DNA of 64,000 nt from the NCBI GenBank assembly GCA_002366565.1, contig DFBJ01000009.1, forward strand, positions 682,195 to 746,194. Direction: 5' to 3'. The notes below the pieces were generated by a model, which worked only from the letters and a program-made list of their open reading frames with translations, ran no database searches and was not told the origin of the DNA. Of this stretch, positions 1-9,260 are shown piece after piece. The translations under genes and the position numbers were made by a program. The DNA comes from Bacteriovoracaceae bacterium UBA3083 (lineage in GTDB: Bacteria; Bdellovibrionota; Bacteriovoracia; Bacteriovoracales; Bacteriovoracaceae). Within the stretch, counting starts at the first letter, position 1, and each line of letters opens with the position of its first letter.

Positions 1-977
1 CAGTTGAACACTTTAATCGTCTCGTTGGAACTCATGGTGCTGAAAAAGCGCTTGAGATTTGGAAGTTCTCAGAAGAAAATTTAAAACTATTAGAAGATCA
101 CATAATTAAAGAAAAAGAACAGAAGCTTCAGTTTGAAAGAAAGGGAAGTTTTTCTTTAGCTTCTACTTATGAAGAGTTTTCTGAGCTTAAGAAGTCATAT
201 GATCTAATGAATGAGCTTGGTATAAATGTTGAGATCTTAGATCAAGATAGTATTGAGAAGCGCCTAAATACATATGGTTTCGTTGGAGGGATAAAGTATC
301 TTGATGATGCTTCTGTTCACCCGGTACTACTTCTTGAAGAAATACTAAGTCACTTTAAAGAAAGTGATTCATTTAGCCTTTTTGAAAACAGTGAAGTCTT
401 TAGAATAGAACAAATTAAAGAGCTCAAGAGAGTTCACACTAAGTCTGGCAAGATTGATGCTCCTGTCGTAATTATGGCAACAAATGGATACTCTACTCAG
501 TTACATCCATACTTTAGCGATAAGATTTATCCTACTAGAGGACAAATTTTAGCAACAGGTCCTTTACCAAATATTTTGGAAGGACCATGTTATGCTAACT
601 TTGTTCTTGATTACTTTAGGCAAACACCTACTGGTGAAGTCGTCATTGGTGGTTTTAGACAACTCAAGAAAGATACAGAGGTTGGCTATAGTGATGAAGT
701 AACTGATGTTATTCAAGATGCGTTAGTTGATTTCTTAAATAAACATATTCCATCAATCAAAGGGACAGATATTACTCATCGGTGGTCAGGGATAATGGGC
801 TTCTCTGCAGATGGTCAGCCAATGGTTGGTTCGATACCTTCAGACCCACAGATCTATTTTATTGGAGGCTTTACTGCTCATGGAATGGGGTTGGCATTTA
901 AGAGTGGGAAGTGTCTTGTTGATTTACTTTTTGATAGACCAATTCCAGAGTTTGTTTCTGCGAAGAGGTTTGTGTGA
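1..977 (+). CDS. FAD-dependent amino-acid/amine oxidase, DAO family (5' end outside window)
   Basis: The frame is open from the left edge (first whole codon GTT at position 3) and ends at TGA 975-977, so only about the last 324 residues are present. The C-terminal part has features of DAO/GlpO-type flavoprotein oxidoreductases: PTRGQILATGP, the substrate-domain strand GEVVIGGFRQ, a WSGIMGFSADGQPMVG segment typical of FAD-dependent amine/amino-acid oxidases, and a final GFTAHGMGLAFKSGK helix that closes over the flavin. The N-terminal FAD-binding GxGxxG lies outside the window. It overlaps the following HglS-like gene by four bases (GTGA), indicating translational coupling. With that neighbour, an L-pipecolate or other lysine-derived amine oxidase is plausible, but substrate is inference. 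Confidence 0.85.
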   Translation, partial: VEHFNRLVGTHGAEKALEIWKFSEENLKLLEDHIIKEKEQKLQFERKGSFSLASTYEEFSELKKSYDLMNELGINVEILDQDSIEKRLNTYGFVGGIKYLDDASVHPVLLLEEILSHFKESDSFSLFENSEVFRIEQIKELKRVHTKSGKIDAPVVIMATNGYSTQLHPYFSDKIYPTRGQILATGPLPNILEGPCYANFVLDYFRQTPTGEVVIGGFRQLKKDTEVGYSDEVTDVIQDALVDFLNKHIPSIKGTDITHRWSGIMGFSADGQPMVGSIPSDPQIYFIGGFTAHGMGLAFKSGKCLVDLLFDRPIPEFVSAKRFV

Positions 978-1774
978 AGCTGAGAGAATTATTAAAATTT
1001 TTTTGGGATGATTATATAGATATTACTCCAGTCGCTCATGAAGTTCATAAATTACTGAAAGAAAGAGGTGAGCGAATTACAAATGACCATATTGCATTTA
1101 GAACATTTTCTCATTCTGATATAGGATTAGATGTCTTTGAAAATTTCTTTAAAGTATATGGCTATGTTAAGAGTGGGGAGTATAACTTTGAACTTAAGAA
1201 GCTAAATGCTATTCATCTTGAAAATATTATTGATCCATCTCTACCAAAAATATTTATTAGTGAATTAAGGTATAAAGAGCTCAGTGAAAATAGTATTTCT
1301 ATTATTGAGCGAGAAATTACTAGAATAAAGGGACTTTCTCTAGAGGAGCTATTTGCTCAAAAGGATATCTTTAAGGTATCTTCAATAGAATATAAAGAGT
1401 TAATAAGTGAATCTGAGTATGCAGGATGGTTATGTGCTCTAGGCCTTAGAGCAAATCACTTTACTGTCTTTGTTAACGATCTTAAATCAATAACTGGCCT
1501 AGATGAGTTGAATAAACTTCTTATTAATAAAAATATACCTCTAAACAAATCTGGAGGTATAATCAAAGGAAGTCCTAGTGAATATTTGGAGCAGACAAGT
1601 ACTATGGCCAATAAGAGAGAGATTAAATTTACAGACAAAACCATGTCAGTGCCGACTTGTTATTATGAGTTTGCTCGCCGTTATAATATGCCTAGTGGAG
1701 AGCTCTTCCATGGCTTCGTCACTCAATCCGCAGATAAAATCTTCGAAAGTACAGATAATGAATTGGTTAAATAA
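974..1774 (+). CDS. DUF1338 / HglS-like 2-oxoadipate dioxygenase/decarboxylase
   Basis: The 266-residue product belongs to the DUF1338 family. Characterised members (HglS/YdcJ) are Fe(II) enzymes converting 2-oxoadipate to 2-hydroxyglutarate in lysine catabolism. Visible family features are NDHIAFRTF with candidate metal ligand His39, RANHFTVFVND with candidate ligand His162, and a C-terminal YYEFARRYNMPSGE segment that may supply the acidic third ligand. The protein is shorter than Pseudomonas HglS (about 460 aa) but close to the compact DUF1338 form. The GTG start at 974 overlaps the stop of the upstream flavoprotein oxidase, so the two are probably co-translated. Family assignment is solid; 2-oxoadipate as substrate is inferred from homology and context. 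Confidence 0.8.
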   Translation: MKLRELLKFFWDDYIDITPVAHEVHKLLKERGERITNDHIAFRTFSHSDIGLDVFENFFKVYGYVKSGEYNFELKKLNAIHLENIIDPSLPKIFISELRYKELSENSISIIEREITRIKGLSLEELFAQKDIFKVSSIEYKELISESEYAGWLCALGLRANHFTVFVNDLKSITGLDELNKLLINKNIPLNKSGGIIKGSPSEYLEQTSTMANKREIKFTDKTMSVPTCYYEFARRYNMPSGELFHGFVTQSADKIFESTDNELVK

Positions 1775-2474
1775 GATACCCATTGCTCATAGAGGACTAC
1801 ATGACCTTGAAGTTCCTGAGAACAGTCTGGGGGCATTTAAGAGCGCTATAGATTTAAATTACATTATTGAGCTTGATGTTCGTTTAACTAAAGATAGAAA
1901 AGTTGTTGTCTTTCACGATATAGAAACTTCTCGTCTCGTTGATCGAAACTTGAAGATTAATGAGGCAAACCTAAATGAACTAGAAGAACTTTCATTAAAA
2001 GGGTCTAGTTTTAAAATTCCATCACTTAAGACTGTTTTAGAATTTGTGAATGGGAGAGTTCCACTACTTATTGAAGTAAAAAATGAAACGAATGTTGGTG
2101 CTCTTGAGAATGAGTTAGTTAAAATCTTAGATGGCTACAAGGGTGAGTTTGCACTTCAGTCGTTCAATCCATTGTCTTTAAAGTATATCTCAAGAGTTAG
2201 ACCTGATTTTAAAATTGGTTTACTTGTAGGGTCTTTTAGTAAATCTAAGTTACCTTTATTAAAGAAAATATTTTTAAAGTATATGCTTTTAACTCCATAT
2301 CTAAGGCCAGATTTTTTCTCAATCGAATATGGTGTAAATATTTGGATGCAGAAATCAATGCTTAAGATCTATAATGATAGGCCTATCTTATATTGGACAA
2401 TAAAAAATAAAGAAATAGCATCAGAACTTATTAAGAAGGGTCATGGTGTTATTTTTGAAGGATTTAAAATATAA
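1758..2474 (+). CDS. Glycerophosphodiester phosphodiesterase family protein
   Basis: The 238-residue product is a GDPD TIM-barrel enzyme that hydrolyses glycerophosphodiesters to glycerol-3-phosphate and an alcohol. The N-terminus has the signature IPIAHRG (catalytic His11), then VPENSLGAF with the metal-binding Glu, ELDVRLTKD, and VVFHD with the second catalytic His. The C-terminal half retains barrel strands such as FALQSFNP and PILYWTIK. No signal peptide is seen, so it is probably cytoplasmic. I chose ATG 1758 because it puts the HRG motif at the usual distance from the N-terminus. An in-frame ATG at 1710 has a GGAGAG upstream and would add 16 residues. Either start overlaps the DUF1338 gene. 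Confidence 0.85.
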   Translation: MNWLNKIPIAHRGLHDLEVPENSLGAFKSAIDLNYIIELDVRLTKDRKVVVFHDIETSRLVDRNLKINEANLNELEELSLKGSSFKIPSLKTVLEFVNGRVPLLIEVKNETNVGALENELVKILDGYKGEFALQSFNPLSLKYISRVRPDFKIGLLVGSFSKSKLPLLKKIFLKYMLLTPYLRPDFFSIEYGVNIWMQKSMLKIYNDRPILYWTIKNKEIASELIKKGHGVIFEGFKI

Positions 2475-3056
2475 ATGAAAAAATACTTAATCATTTCTCT
2501 TTTTATTGCAGTTACCTTATCTGCTATTTATTTATTATCTCGTGAGAGTGAAGTCGTAATTACAGAATCAAGCTCTGTTCAAAATAAGCTTCCTTCAAAG
2601 AAAGTAAAAGACGCTAAAATAAACGTAGAGGATGAATCTTTTGATGCTAAGGCTGAAGAAGAATTTGAAACGGCTCAATTTGACGCTTATTTAGAGAAGG
2701 TAGAAGAAGATTGGAACAAAAGTATGGAAGAGTTGTTCTTAGATAATAATGCTCAAGCGAAGCAGCACTTAAAGGAATATTATAAATTAAAAAATGGTTA
2801 TGAAAAAGAAAGAGAGAGAAGGTATGAGGCCTTCCATGAAATGATGGAAGCAAAGTATGGCCCAAATTATTCATATTCTCCTTCTGCTGATGAAGAAATG
2901 TTCAATGAAAAACTAGTTAAGATCTACGAAGAAAATCTATCAAAAATAATTGGTAAAAAGAAAATGATTGAATATATGAAAGTAAAAGATAATTTTAATA
3001 GAAAGCTAGAGGAAGATGCTGATAGCTCTGAATCCTACCTTCTCATAGAGTTTTAA
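2475..3056 (+). CDS. Membrane-anchored or exported charged helical protein, unknown function
   Basis: The start codon directly follows the stop of the GDPD gene, and its own stop directly precedes the Nudix gene, so it sits in a tight operon. The 193-residue product has one N-terminal hydrophobic segment (residues 3-21) without a clear cleavage site, so it is either a membrane anchor or an uncleaved signal. The rest is very rich in Glu and Lys (KAEEEFETAQFDAYLEKVEEDW) and predicted helical or coiled-coil. I do not recognise a family. Confidence 0.7.
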   Translation: MKKYLIISLFIAVTLSAIYLLSRESEVVITESSSVQNKLPSKKVKDAKINVEDESFDAKAEEEFETAQFDAYLEKVEEDWNKSMEELFLDNNAQAKQHLKEYYKLKNGYEKERERRYEAFHEMMEAKYGPNYSYSPSADEEMFNEKLVKIYEENLSKIIGKKKMIEYMKVKDNFNRKLEEDADSSESYLLIEF

Positions 3057-3593
3057 ATGATTAAAAAATGGAAAACAAATAATTATACAAATATTTTAAA
3101 TACATTCGTTTTCAATTACTTTAGCGCTGAACGAGAAAATGATAGTGGTGAACTAAAGGGGAAGTTTGATATTTTAGAGTGTAGAAACTGGGTTAATGTT
3201 TTTGCATTTAATAAAAATAATCAGCTAATTCTAGTTAAGCAGTATAGACATGGAATTGATGATATTACTATTGAAGCTGTAGCAGGAGTCGTTGAGAGAG
3301 GTGAGGAGCCTCTGATTGCTGCAAAGAGAGAGTTACTCGAAGAAACTGGACATACTTCTGCTGAATGGACCCATTTAGGTCGAGTCTCTGCTAATCCTGC
3401 ATTTATGAATAATTATTGTGATTACTATATCGCTAAGAACTGTGAAAAGACTTCGGAGCAAAATTTAGACGCTTTAGAGGAAATTGATTTATTAAGTCTT
3501 TCTTTAGATGAAGTACATCTCAAAATAAGAAGTGGTGAAATTCACCACTCCCTTTTTCTTGCAGGACTAGGTCTGCTTAGTCTGCCTTCTTAG
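3057..3593 (+). CDS. Nudix hydrolase (ADP-ribose pyrophosphatase-like)
   Basis: The 178-residue product has a complete Nudix box (Gx5Ex7REUxEExGU) at about residues 77-99, including GVVERGEE and KRELLEETGH. The upstream strand pattern (LILVKQYRHGIDDITIEAVAG) is that of ADP-ribose/nucleoside-diphosphate-sugar pyrophosphatases. The ANPAFMNNYCDYYIAKNCE segment after the box also resembles this group. These Mg-dependent cytoplasmic enzymes clear nucleoside diphosphate derivatives. The gene begins immediately after the preceding stop and overlaps the convergent NYN gene by 17 bases, with no visible terminator between them. Exact substrate is not readable from sequence. Confidence 0.88.
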   Translation: MIKKWKTNNYTNILNTFVFNYFSAERENDSGELKGKFDILECRNWVNVFAFNKNNQLILVKQYRHGIDDITIEAVAGVVERGEEPLIAAKRELLEETGHTSAEWTHLGRVSANPAFMNNYCDYYIAKNCEKTSEQNLDALEEIDLLSLSLDEVHLKIRSGEIHHSLFLAGLGLLSLPS

Positions 3594-4128
3594 ATACTTT
3601 CTTCTTAGTTGATTTCTTCGCTTGTGGCTTATTCGTTCTCTTATTACTAGGAGACTTTAGAGTAAACCAGTCATCACTTGTAATTGGATGGAAGTAATCG
3701 GCTTCTTCAATGAGAAGGTGGTGAGTTGTCGATTCAATTGCTGCAATCTCAACTCTAACTCCCTCTGATTTTAAATGGCTAACTAGTTCAATATAATCAG
3801 AGTCTCCTGACATAATGATAATAGTATCTACTTTCTGAGCTAGTTGTGTTGCTTTAATTGACAATGGAATATCAGCACTCTTATGGCATGGCCTTACAGA
3901 TCCGTGATACTTGTCGTGTAATCTTTCTGCTAGTTTTGACGAGATATTCTTTCCTTCTCTAAAATAAATAAGTCTATTTAGACCTCTGTTTACTAAGAGT
4001 CTTGGAATGAGAGTATCAAAATTTAGCATTGTTGATTGTTTTGAAGATTCAGAGTGAATACTTCTTTCAATGTTGTTACCGTCAACTAATACGGCAACAG
4101 ATTGACTAATTTGAACTTCGTTGTTCAT
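3577..4128 (-). CDS. NYN-domain (PIN-like, LabA/DUF88 family) putative RNase
   Basis: The 183-residue product has the NYN/LabA fold, a PIN-like nuclease domain. It shows VAVLVDGNNIE with the first catalytic Asp, a central LIYFREGK strand, KSADIPLSIKATQLA with the second acid, and IIIMSGDSDYIELV with the third acidic cluster. The last 25 residues are a Lys/Thr-rich basic tail (KPQAKKSTKKKVSKK), probably for nucleic-acid binding. Family members are metal-dependent RNases or regulators; a function in RNA turnover is inference. Its 3' end overlaps the Nudix gene. Confidence 0.85.
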   Translation of the reverse strand: MNNEVQISQSVAVLVDGNNIERSIHSESSKQSTMLNFDTLIPRLLVNRGLNRLIYFREGKNISSKLAERLHDKYHGSVRPCHKSADIPLSIKATQLAQKVDTIIIMSGDSDYIELVSHLKSEGVRVEIAAIESTTHHLLIEEADYFHPITSDDWFTLKSPSNKRTNKPQAKKSTKKKVSKKAD

Positions 4129-4148
4129 TAGTGCCCCCTTTAAGGTTT

Positions 4149-7100
4149 CTACTGTCTATACTGTAACAAGTTATAGAGTAATGCACCAATATTCAGTCTT
4201 TTTGCTTTTATGTCTTCTGTATACATAGGGTTAAAATGAAGTTGAAAGTGGTATTTCAGTACTTCCCCTGTTGAAGGAATTTTCATATTTTTAACCATGT
4301 AATAGAAAACGGTCTTAGTTAGGGTCTTTTTCCAACCCTTAAGGTTTGCCATCTTCTGAATTGATACTTGATAGATAAGGTACGCCTCATCTAACTCATC
4401 TGTATCTATAACGTTGTCACCATTTTTATCAAATCTGACAAATGTCGATTCTATATTTAACATCGCTCCAATGAGAAGTGTAAAGTCACGCTTCGCCATA
4501 GGAACTGATTCATCACTTGTGTCTCTTGCAAACCCTTCTGTTTTATGAACATAGTCCACAACGGCTTCTCTATCTTCCTCTTTGAAGTACTTTGCAAGTT
4601 TTGGGAACATTTCCCCGTATCCTAATTTATTTAACCAAATCTCAAAAAGATTCTCTCTATAACAAGAAGTCTCAAAAGACGGTGTCGCATCAGTTCCTTG
4701 ATTTGGACAATAGTCTTTCATTTCGTACATGACTTCATCTGTAAGAGAAGAGGCTATAAGAACGATTGTTACAAATTCTACACCTTCATCTAACCCTAAA
4801 GCGTTGTCACCATTAGAAGTGTTTTGAAATAAGTCGGATAGAAGAATAACATTCTCACCAAATGTTTCAAAATTACTTGTCCACAGTCCAAACTCTTCAA
4901 GGATAGGCTTGAAGTCGATAAAGAGCATATTGATTCTTGGGATATCTACTACATCGATTCCATCTTGTTTGATGGTGTATCCCTTGAGAACGATCCTAAA
5001 TACATGCTTAATTACTGATGTTAAGATATGTCCAAATTTTGTTCTTCTGTACTCTGATCCTAGATACTGTACAAACCTTGTTACAGGCTTGCCATCTTCG
5101 TCTAGTTTTTGAATTTTATATGTATAGTGTCTATACTTTGCAACACTATCTAAAAAGTCTCTTCTAAGAGCTGGGATATTCTTCTTTCTTATTCCAGGGT
5201 AGCTTCTTACTTTTGCGATATTAAGCCAAGAGATAGGTTTTCTACTTTGAAGCTGCTTATCAAACTTAATAAATGTTCTTTCGTTGAAGTAAAGTACTTC
5301 AAGAGCATTTTGAACATACTCTAAAGTTTCTTTAATATGACTAGCTTTAAACTCGTGAACCTCTGGAAGATCATTTGGATTTATAGCAGGATCTTTTACC
5401 TGATGAATTACACGACCTTTAAAGCTCACTACACTAGGAGTAAACTTTGTGTAGTTAACTCTCTTACTTTCATCTACATTTAGATTTAGAAGATAATCCG
5501 CGGCAGAAAGTAGCTCTGTTGCAGAAAAGTAATTTAAGCTTTTTTGAATTTTTAAATGACCCTTAACTTCATTAAAAGTATTTAAAAGGAAAGAGAAGTA
5601 ATTTTCATTATCGGCATCTTTTGAAAAATCAGCATTTGCAAGTTTAAAGAAAGACTTAGCGTAAGAACTAATCTTTGAAGAAACTTCTAATACTTCTGAG
5701 AATGTAATAATATTTCTATCACCGCCAAGAATAAGTGTCTTCAGAGGAGATACCTTTTCGATGATGCTTGAGAAGCTTTCTTTATCTTCAAATAATATAG
5801 ATATACTTTTAGCAATAGTTATATAGTCTAAGTTCTTATTTATTCCAACGAGAGTAGGAAGATCTCTTTCCAACAGAACTTCTAAGTTCCTTGCTCTTGC
5901 TTCAACTTCATTTGTAAATAAATCAATTGAATCAGGATCTTCTTTAGCTAATTGAGATTTTTCATCAAAGAATTTTGCAAACTCAAGAATAGACATTCCT
6001 AATTGAGTAAGTTTCAGTGCTGATTTGATCTCTTGCACGTTAATACTTTCTGGAGTTGTTGTAAGAATATGATCTTTAATTGCCTGAGTAAAGGCCCTAA
6101 TCTCTTTAGAAGAGAGCTTTGGCCCATTGATTACAATAGGTGTGTGAGAGTCATCAGTTTGGAATAACTCTTCAAGTATAATTGAAAGATCGTTTATCTC
6201 TAGGGCCTCAATACTTTCATCATCAACTAACAGAGGAAATACTTGGTCTAAAGAGTGCTTAAGAAAGCTCCATTTCTTAGAACTATCAGATTCGAAAGAG
6301 CTATTAATGAAGCTCATATCAAAGTAAAACGATGCCAAGTTTTCAAGTTTGTTTAAAACCGAATGCATTTCATCATTAGTTAATAGATTCTTTTTTCCAC
6401 CAGCAATTGCTATTTTTACACCAAAAATGGCATCAATAAATTGAATTTCAAAATCAATTGAATCAATCTCTTGAGTTAAAGTCTTTGTAAAATTTAGAAT
6501 ATCTGCATTCTTTGGAATACCACCATGAGCATCGAGCTGTGTTCTTATTCTTTTAGAGATGACACCGATGTGAGAAACAAACTCTTCTTTTAATATGAGC
6601 TTTTCTTCAAGTGGCCTTCCTTCAATATCTTTTATTACAGCTTTATGCTTTGCAAATACGTTCAGCCCATCTAGAGAGATGTCGATATAATTTAAGAGGT
6701 AGTTAAATTCTTTATAATTAAATACCTTAGTGTCTCCACCAATTAAGTCTTTCTTCAAACTATTGAAAATTTTCTCATAGTCTCTTATGTTAAAGTGATC
6801 TTCATCTTCATCATCACTTGTATTAATTCGGTCAAAGAGAGTGTAAAGATCTTCAATATTAAATATTTCTTCTTGGTCATCAAAAACAAAAATAGAACCT
6901 CTAAGCCTTTTTAGAATGTCTGATTGAAAGTCATAGTGTTTTGTATTGTCTTCAAAGTGATAGTTTTTAATTAGGGCAAAATCTGTTGCCATAAGAATAA
7001 GCTCTGGAAGCTTATTGATGGCCTTTTCTATTTCTAGAGATGTTACGATTTCTTTTGAACCACCAAAGAATAACTTCTTAATGAATAGGATTGCGTTTGC

Positions 7101-7757
7101 TAATTTCTCATCAATAACATCAGAACCTAAATTCAATCTATTATTTAACTCTAAAAGAAACTTCTTTAAATTAACTTGTTTGGCCAGTGTTCCTGGCTTA
7201 CTTATTATTTGAAGTGATGTTTTTGCAAAACGATCAAGCGCTGCTTCTAGTTCTTCTCTTTTTTGAAATACTGCTTGGCCATCAGTTTCTTTTTCCATAT
7301 CACGTAATATCTTTGTGATTACAATGGCCTCTTTATTTACTGTAACTAGTAGCTTGAAGAGTGGAGAGATATTATCTCTATTTATTGAAGTAGCTTCATC
7401 ACGTAGGAGCAACATATTCAATTCAAAGATTAACTTCAGACCTTGGATAACGGTATCTGTATTCTCTCTAAAGAATCTTCTTACGAAATCAGAGAGCTCT
7501 CCCTCTGAAATAATTGTTCTATCATTTGATCTTACATAGCGACTGAATTGAATGAAGTTATTCTCTAGACAACGAATTTGAGCTTCAATATTTATCTCTA
7601 AGATATCACCAAACTTGTCGGGATCTAATTCACAACCAGAGTTCAACTCAGCAGAGACAAAAATGTCCTGATCTTTAACTGGTTCATCGTTTAGGAATCC
7701 ACACGATGACACGACAGAAAAAATTAATGTGAGTAGTAGTATTTTCAAACTCTTCAT
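4149..7757 (-). CDS. Very large lipoprotein with EF-hand and degenerate EF-hand-like repeats
   Basis: The 1202-residue product begins with a lipoprotein signal ending in SVVSSCGF, so Cys19 is the likely lipidated residue. Near the C-terminus is a canonical 12-residue EF-hand loop, DKNGDNVIDTDE (about residues 1107-1118), which should bind calcium. At about residues 231, 337, 451, 542 and 676 are related elements reading roughly hydrophobic-GG-x4-I-x3-E followed by a long helix (FGGSKEIVTSLEIE, IGGDTKVFNYKEF, AGGKKNLLTNDEM, LGGDRNIITFSEV). They look like decayed EF-hand units spaced about 90-135 residues apart. I know no function for this architecture. It would sit in the periplasm or on the outer membrane. 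It is transcribed leftward alone, divergent from the next outer-membrane gene. Confidence 0.85.
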   Translation of the reverse strand: MKSLKILLLTLIFSVVSSCGFLNDEPVKDQDIFVSAELNSGCELDPDKFGDILEINIEAQIRCLENNFIQFSRYVRSNDRTIISEGELSDFVRRFFRENTDTVIQGLKLIFELNMLLLRDEATSINRDNISPLFKLLVTVNKEAIVITKILRDMEKETDGQAVFQKREELEAALDRFAKTSLQIISKPGTLAKQVNLKKFLLELNNRLNLGSDVIDEKLANAILFIKKLFFGGSKEIVTSLEIEKAINKLPELILMATDFALIKNYHFEDNTKHYDFQSDILKRLRGSIFVFDDQEEIFNIEDLYTLFDRINTSDDEDEDHFNIRDYEKIFNSLKKDLIGGDTKVFNYKEFNYLLNYIDISLDGLNVFAKHKAVIKDIEGRPLEEKLILKEEFVSHIGVISKRIRTQLDAHGGIPKNADILNFTKTLTQEIDSIDFEIQFIDAIFGVKIAIAGGKKNLLTNDEMHSVLNKLENLASFYFDMSFINSSFESDSSKKWSFLKHSLDQVFPLLVDDESIEALEINDLSIILEELFQTDDSHTPIVINGPKLSSKEIRAFTQAIKDHILTTTPESINVQEIKSALKLTQLGMSILEFAKFFDEKSQLAKEDPDSIDLFTNEVEARARNLEVLLERDLPTLVGINKNLDYITIAKSISILFEDKESFSSIIEKVSPLKTLILGGDRNIITFSEVLEVSSKISSYAKSFFKLANADFSKDADNENYFSFLLNTFNEVKGHLKIQKSLNYFSATELLSAADYLLNLNVDESKRVNYTKFTPSVVSFKGRVIHQVKDPAINPNDLPEVHEFKASHIKETLEYVQNALEVLYFNERTFIKFDKQLQSRKPISWLNIAKVRSYPGIRKKNIPALRRDFLDSVAKYRHYTYKIQKLDEDGKPVTRFVQYLGSEYRRTKFGHILTSVIKHVFRIVLKGYTIKQDGIDVVDIPRINMLFIDFKPILEEFGLWTSNFETFGENVILLSDLFQNTSNGDNALGLDEGVEFVTIVLIASSLTDEVMYEMKDYCPNQGTDATPSFETSCYRENLFEIWLNKLGYGEMFPKLAKYFKEEDREAVVDYVHKTEGFARDTSDESVPMAKRDFTLLIGAMLNIESTFVRFDKNGDNVIDTDELDEAYLIYQVSIQKMANLKGWKKTLTKTVFYYMVKNMKIPSTGEVLKYHFQLHFNPMYTEDIKAKRLNIGALLYNLLQYRQ

Positions 7758-7916
7758 AATATCTTGGTTAAGTTAATTAATAAGTAAAATTTAGATGATA
7801 TTTGAGCAAAATACTAGGTTTAGGGCCGTTTCACGTGATATTTACATGGTGTGTCATTGTTTTCTGGTCTTGTTTAGATATATTTGAGATATTTAGAAAA
7901 ATAGGAGAAATTACGA

Positions 7917-9260
7917 GTGTTTAACCGTAAAATCAGTATATTAGCAGCAATTTTTCTTTCCTCGTTCCAGACTATGGCCGGCTTTGAAGGTGGTTTTTCT
8001 TATGAAAAGCTACTTCGACTCAATTCCCCTCAAAATAAAACAGATGCAGTAGACTGGATTGCTCTTTCATCAGCATATAAAGATAAGAGTAGAGATACTG
8101 AACTCTACGGAGAGGCCAATCTACGTTATTACTTCAATGGTCCAGAATCTCTAAATTACTCATTACCTGAAGCTTACTACTCTTCAGATACAGATGACTC
8201 GACTTGGACATTTGGTCGAAAGGTAGTTAACTGGTCGTTAAATGAAAAATATTGGTTGCTTGGTCATTTAAATGGAAGGCAAGGCTTTACTCTTCTTTCT
8301 TCAAAGCAAGAAGGTCTAACCGGACTTCACTACACTAAAGCTGCCACTGACCATATAGACTTAGGTATCTTCTTTTCATACTTTCATATACCAGTAATGA
8401 ATCCAGGAATTAGTATTGAAGATGGTAAGGTCATAAGTAACTCCGAGTGGGTGAGAAGACCTCCTGAGAGAACAATCATATTAGGAACCACTGTTCCTAT
8501 TGAATATAGAATAAATATGCCTTCTATTGGTGATGTTGTCCTAAAGAAGAGTTTAGGGATTAATGCTAGTTACAAGTGGAAGAGTGGAGCAATTTCATCT
8601 TACGCTATCTATAAACCAGAGAATAACTTACGTACCAATGCTGAAGCTTCTCTATCTTCTGATGGAAGTAAGGTTATCGCAGTGGCCAACCCAATTGTTA
8701 ACCATCACCTCATGTACGGAGTACAAGGTAAGCAATACTTTGGTGATGTACTAGGAGTTGTTTCATTTGATGTTAATGATCCTAATGCAAAACTTGGGGA
8801 TGACTTTGAGGTACTAAACCCTCTACAGCTAGAAGATGATGATAGAATCTTTGAATCAGAGTATTTCACGATTAAGCCCAATTACGATAAAGAAAGTTAC
8901 CTCTCTGTATCTGCAAGTGTAGACAGAGCAAACTATATCCTTTCTTTAAACTATATCCATCTAATGAGTAGTAACCTTAGAGGGAGTGATGACTTCTTCT
9001 CAGAAACAGTAAAGTGGAAGAGTACTCTTGGTGCTATGGGAAGAGTCATGTGGACTGAGAGCCTATTTACCCTTATTGATTATCGATATGATTTAATTAG
9101 AGAAGATCAGATTATTAGAATTGAAGGTGATTATATAATTTCAAATTCTTTTAGCTTGAGAATAGGTGCAGAGTTAATCAAGTCTCCAGAAAACACTTCT
9201 TACTGGAGTGCTTATAGAGCTAATGATACCGTCTACACTTCACTTAATTATTTATTCTGA
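7917..9260 (+). CDS. Predicted outer-membrane beta-barrel protein, unknown
   Basis: A GTG start at 7917 is preceded by AGGAG about nine bases upstream. The 447-residue product has a signal peptide (MFNRKISILAAIFLSS...) with probable cleavage after TMA. The mature protein alternates short amphipathic strands and ends in YTSLNYLF with a terminal Phe, as is usual for BAM-inserted outer-membrane proteins. No known porin signature is visible. It overlaps the convergent acyltransferase gene by 13 bases. Function unknown; outer-membrane location is inference from signal peptide and C-terminal strand. Confidence 0.75.
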   Translation: MFNRKISILAAIFLSSFQTMAGFEGGFSYEKLLRLNSPQNKTDAVDWIALSSAYKDKSRDTELYGEANLRYYFNGPESLNYSLPEAYYSSDTDDSTWTFGRKVVNWSLNEKYWLLGHLNGRQGFTLLSSKQEGLTGLHYTKAATDHIDLGIFFSYFHIPVMNPGISIEDGKVISNSEWVRRPPERTIILGTTVPIEYRINMPSIGDVVLKKSLGINASYKWKSGAISSYAIYKPENNLRTNAEASLSSDGSKVIAVANPIVNHHLMYGVQGKQYFGDVLGVVSFDVNDPNAKLGDDFEVLNPLQLEDDDRIFESEYFTIKPNYDKESYLSVSASVDRANYILSLNYIHLMSSNLRGSDDFFSETVKWKSTLGAMGRVMWTESLFTLIDYRYDLIREDQIIRIEGDYIISNSFSLRIGAELIKSPENTSYWSAYRANDTVYTSLNYLF

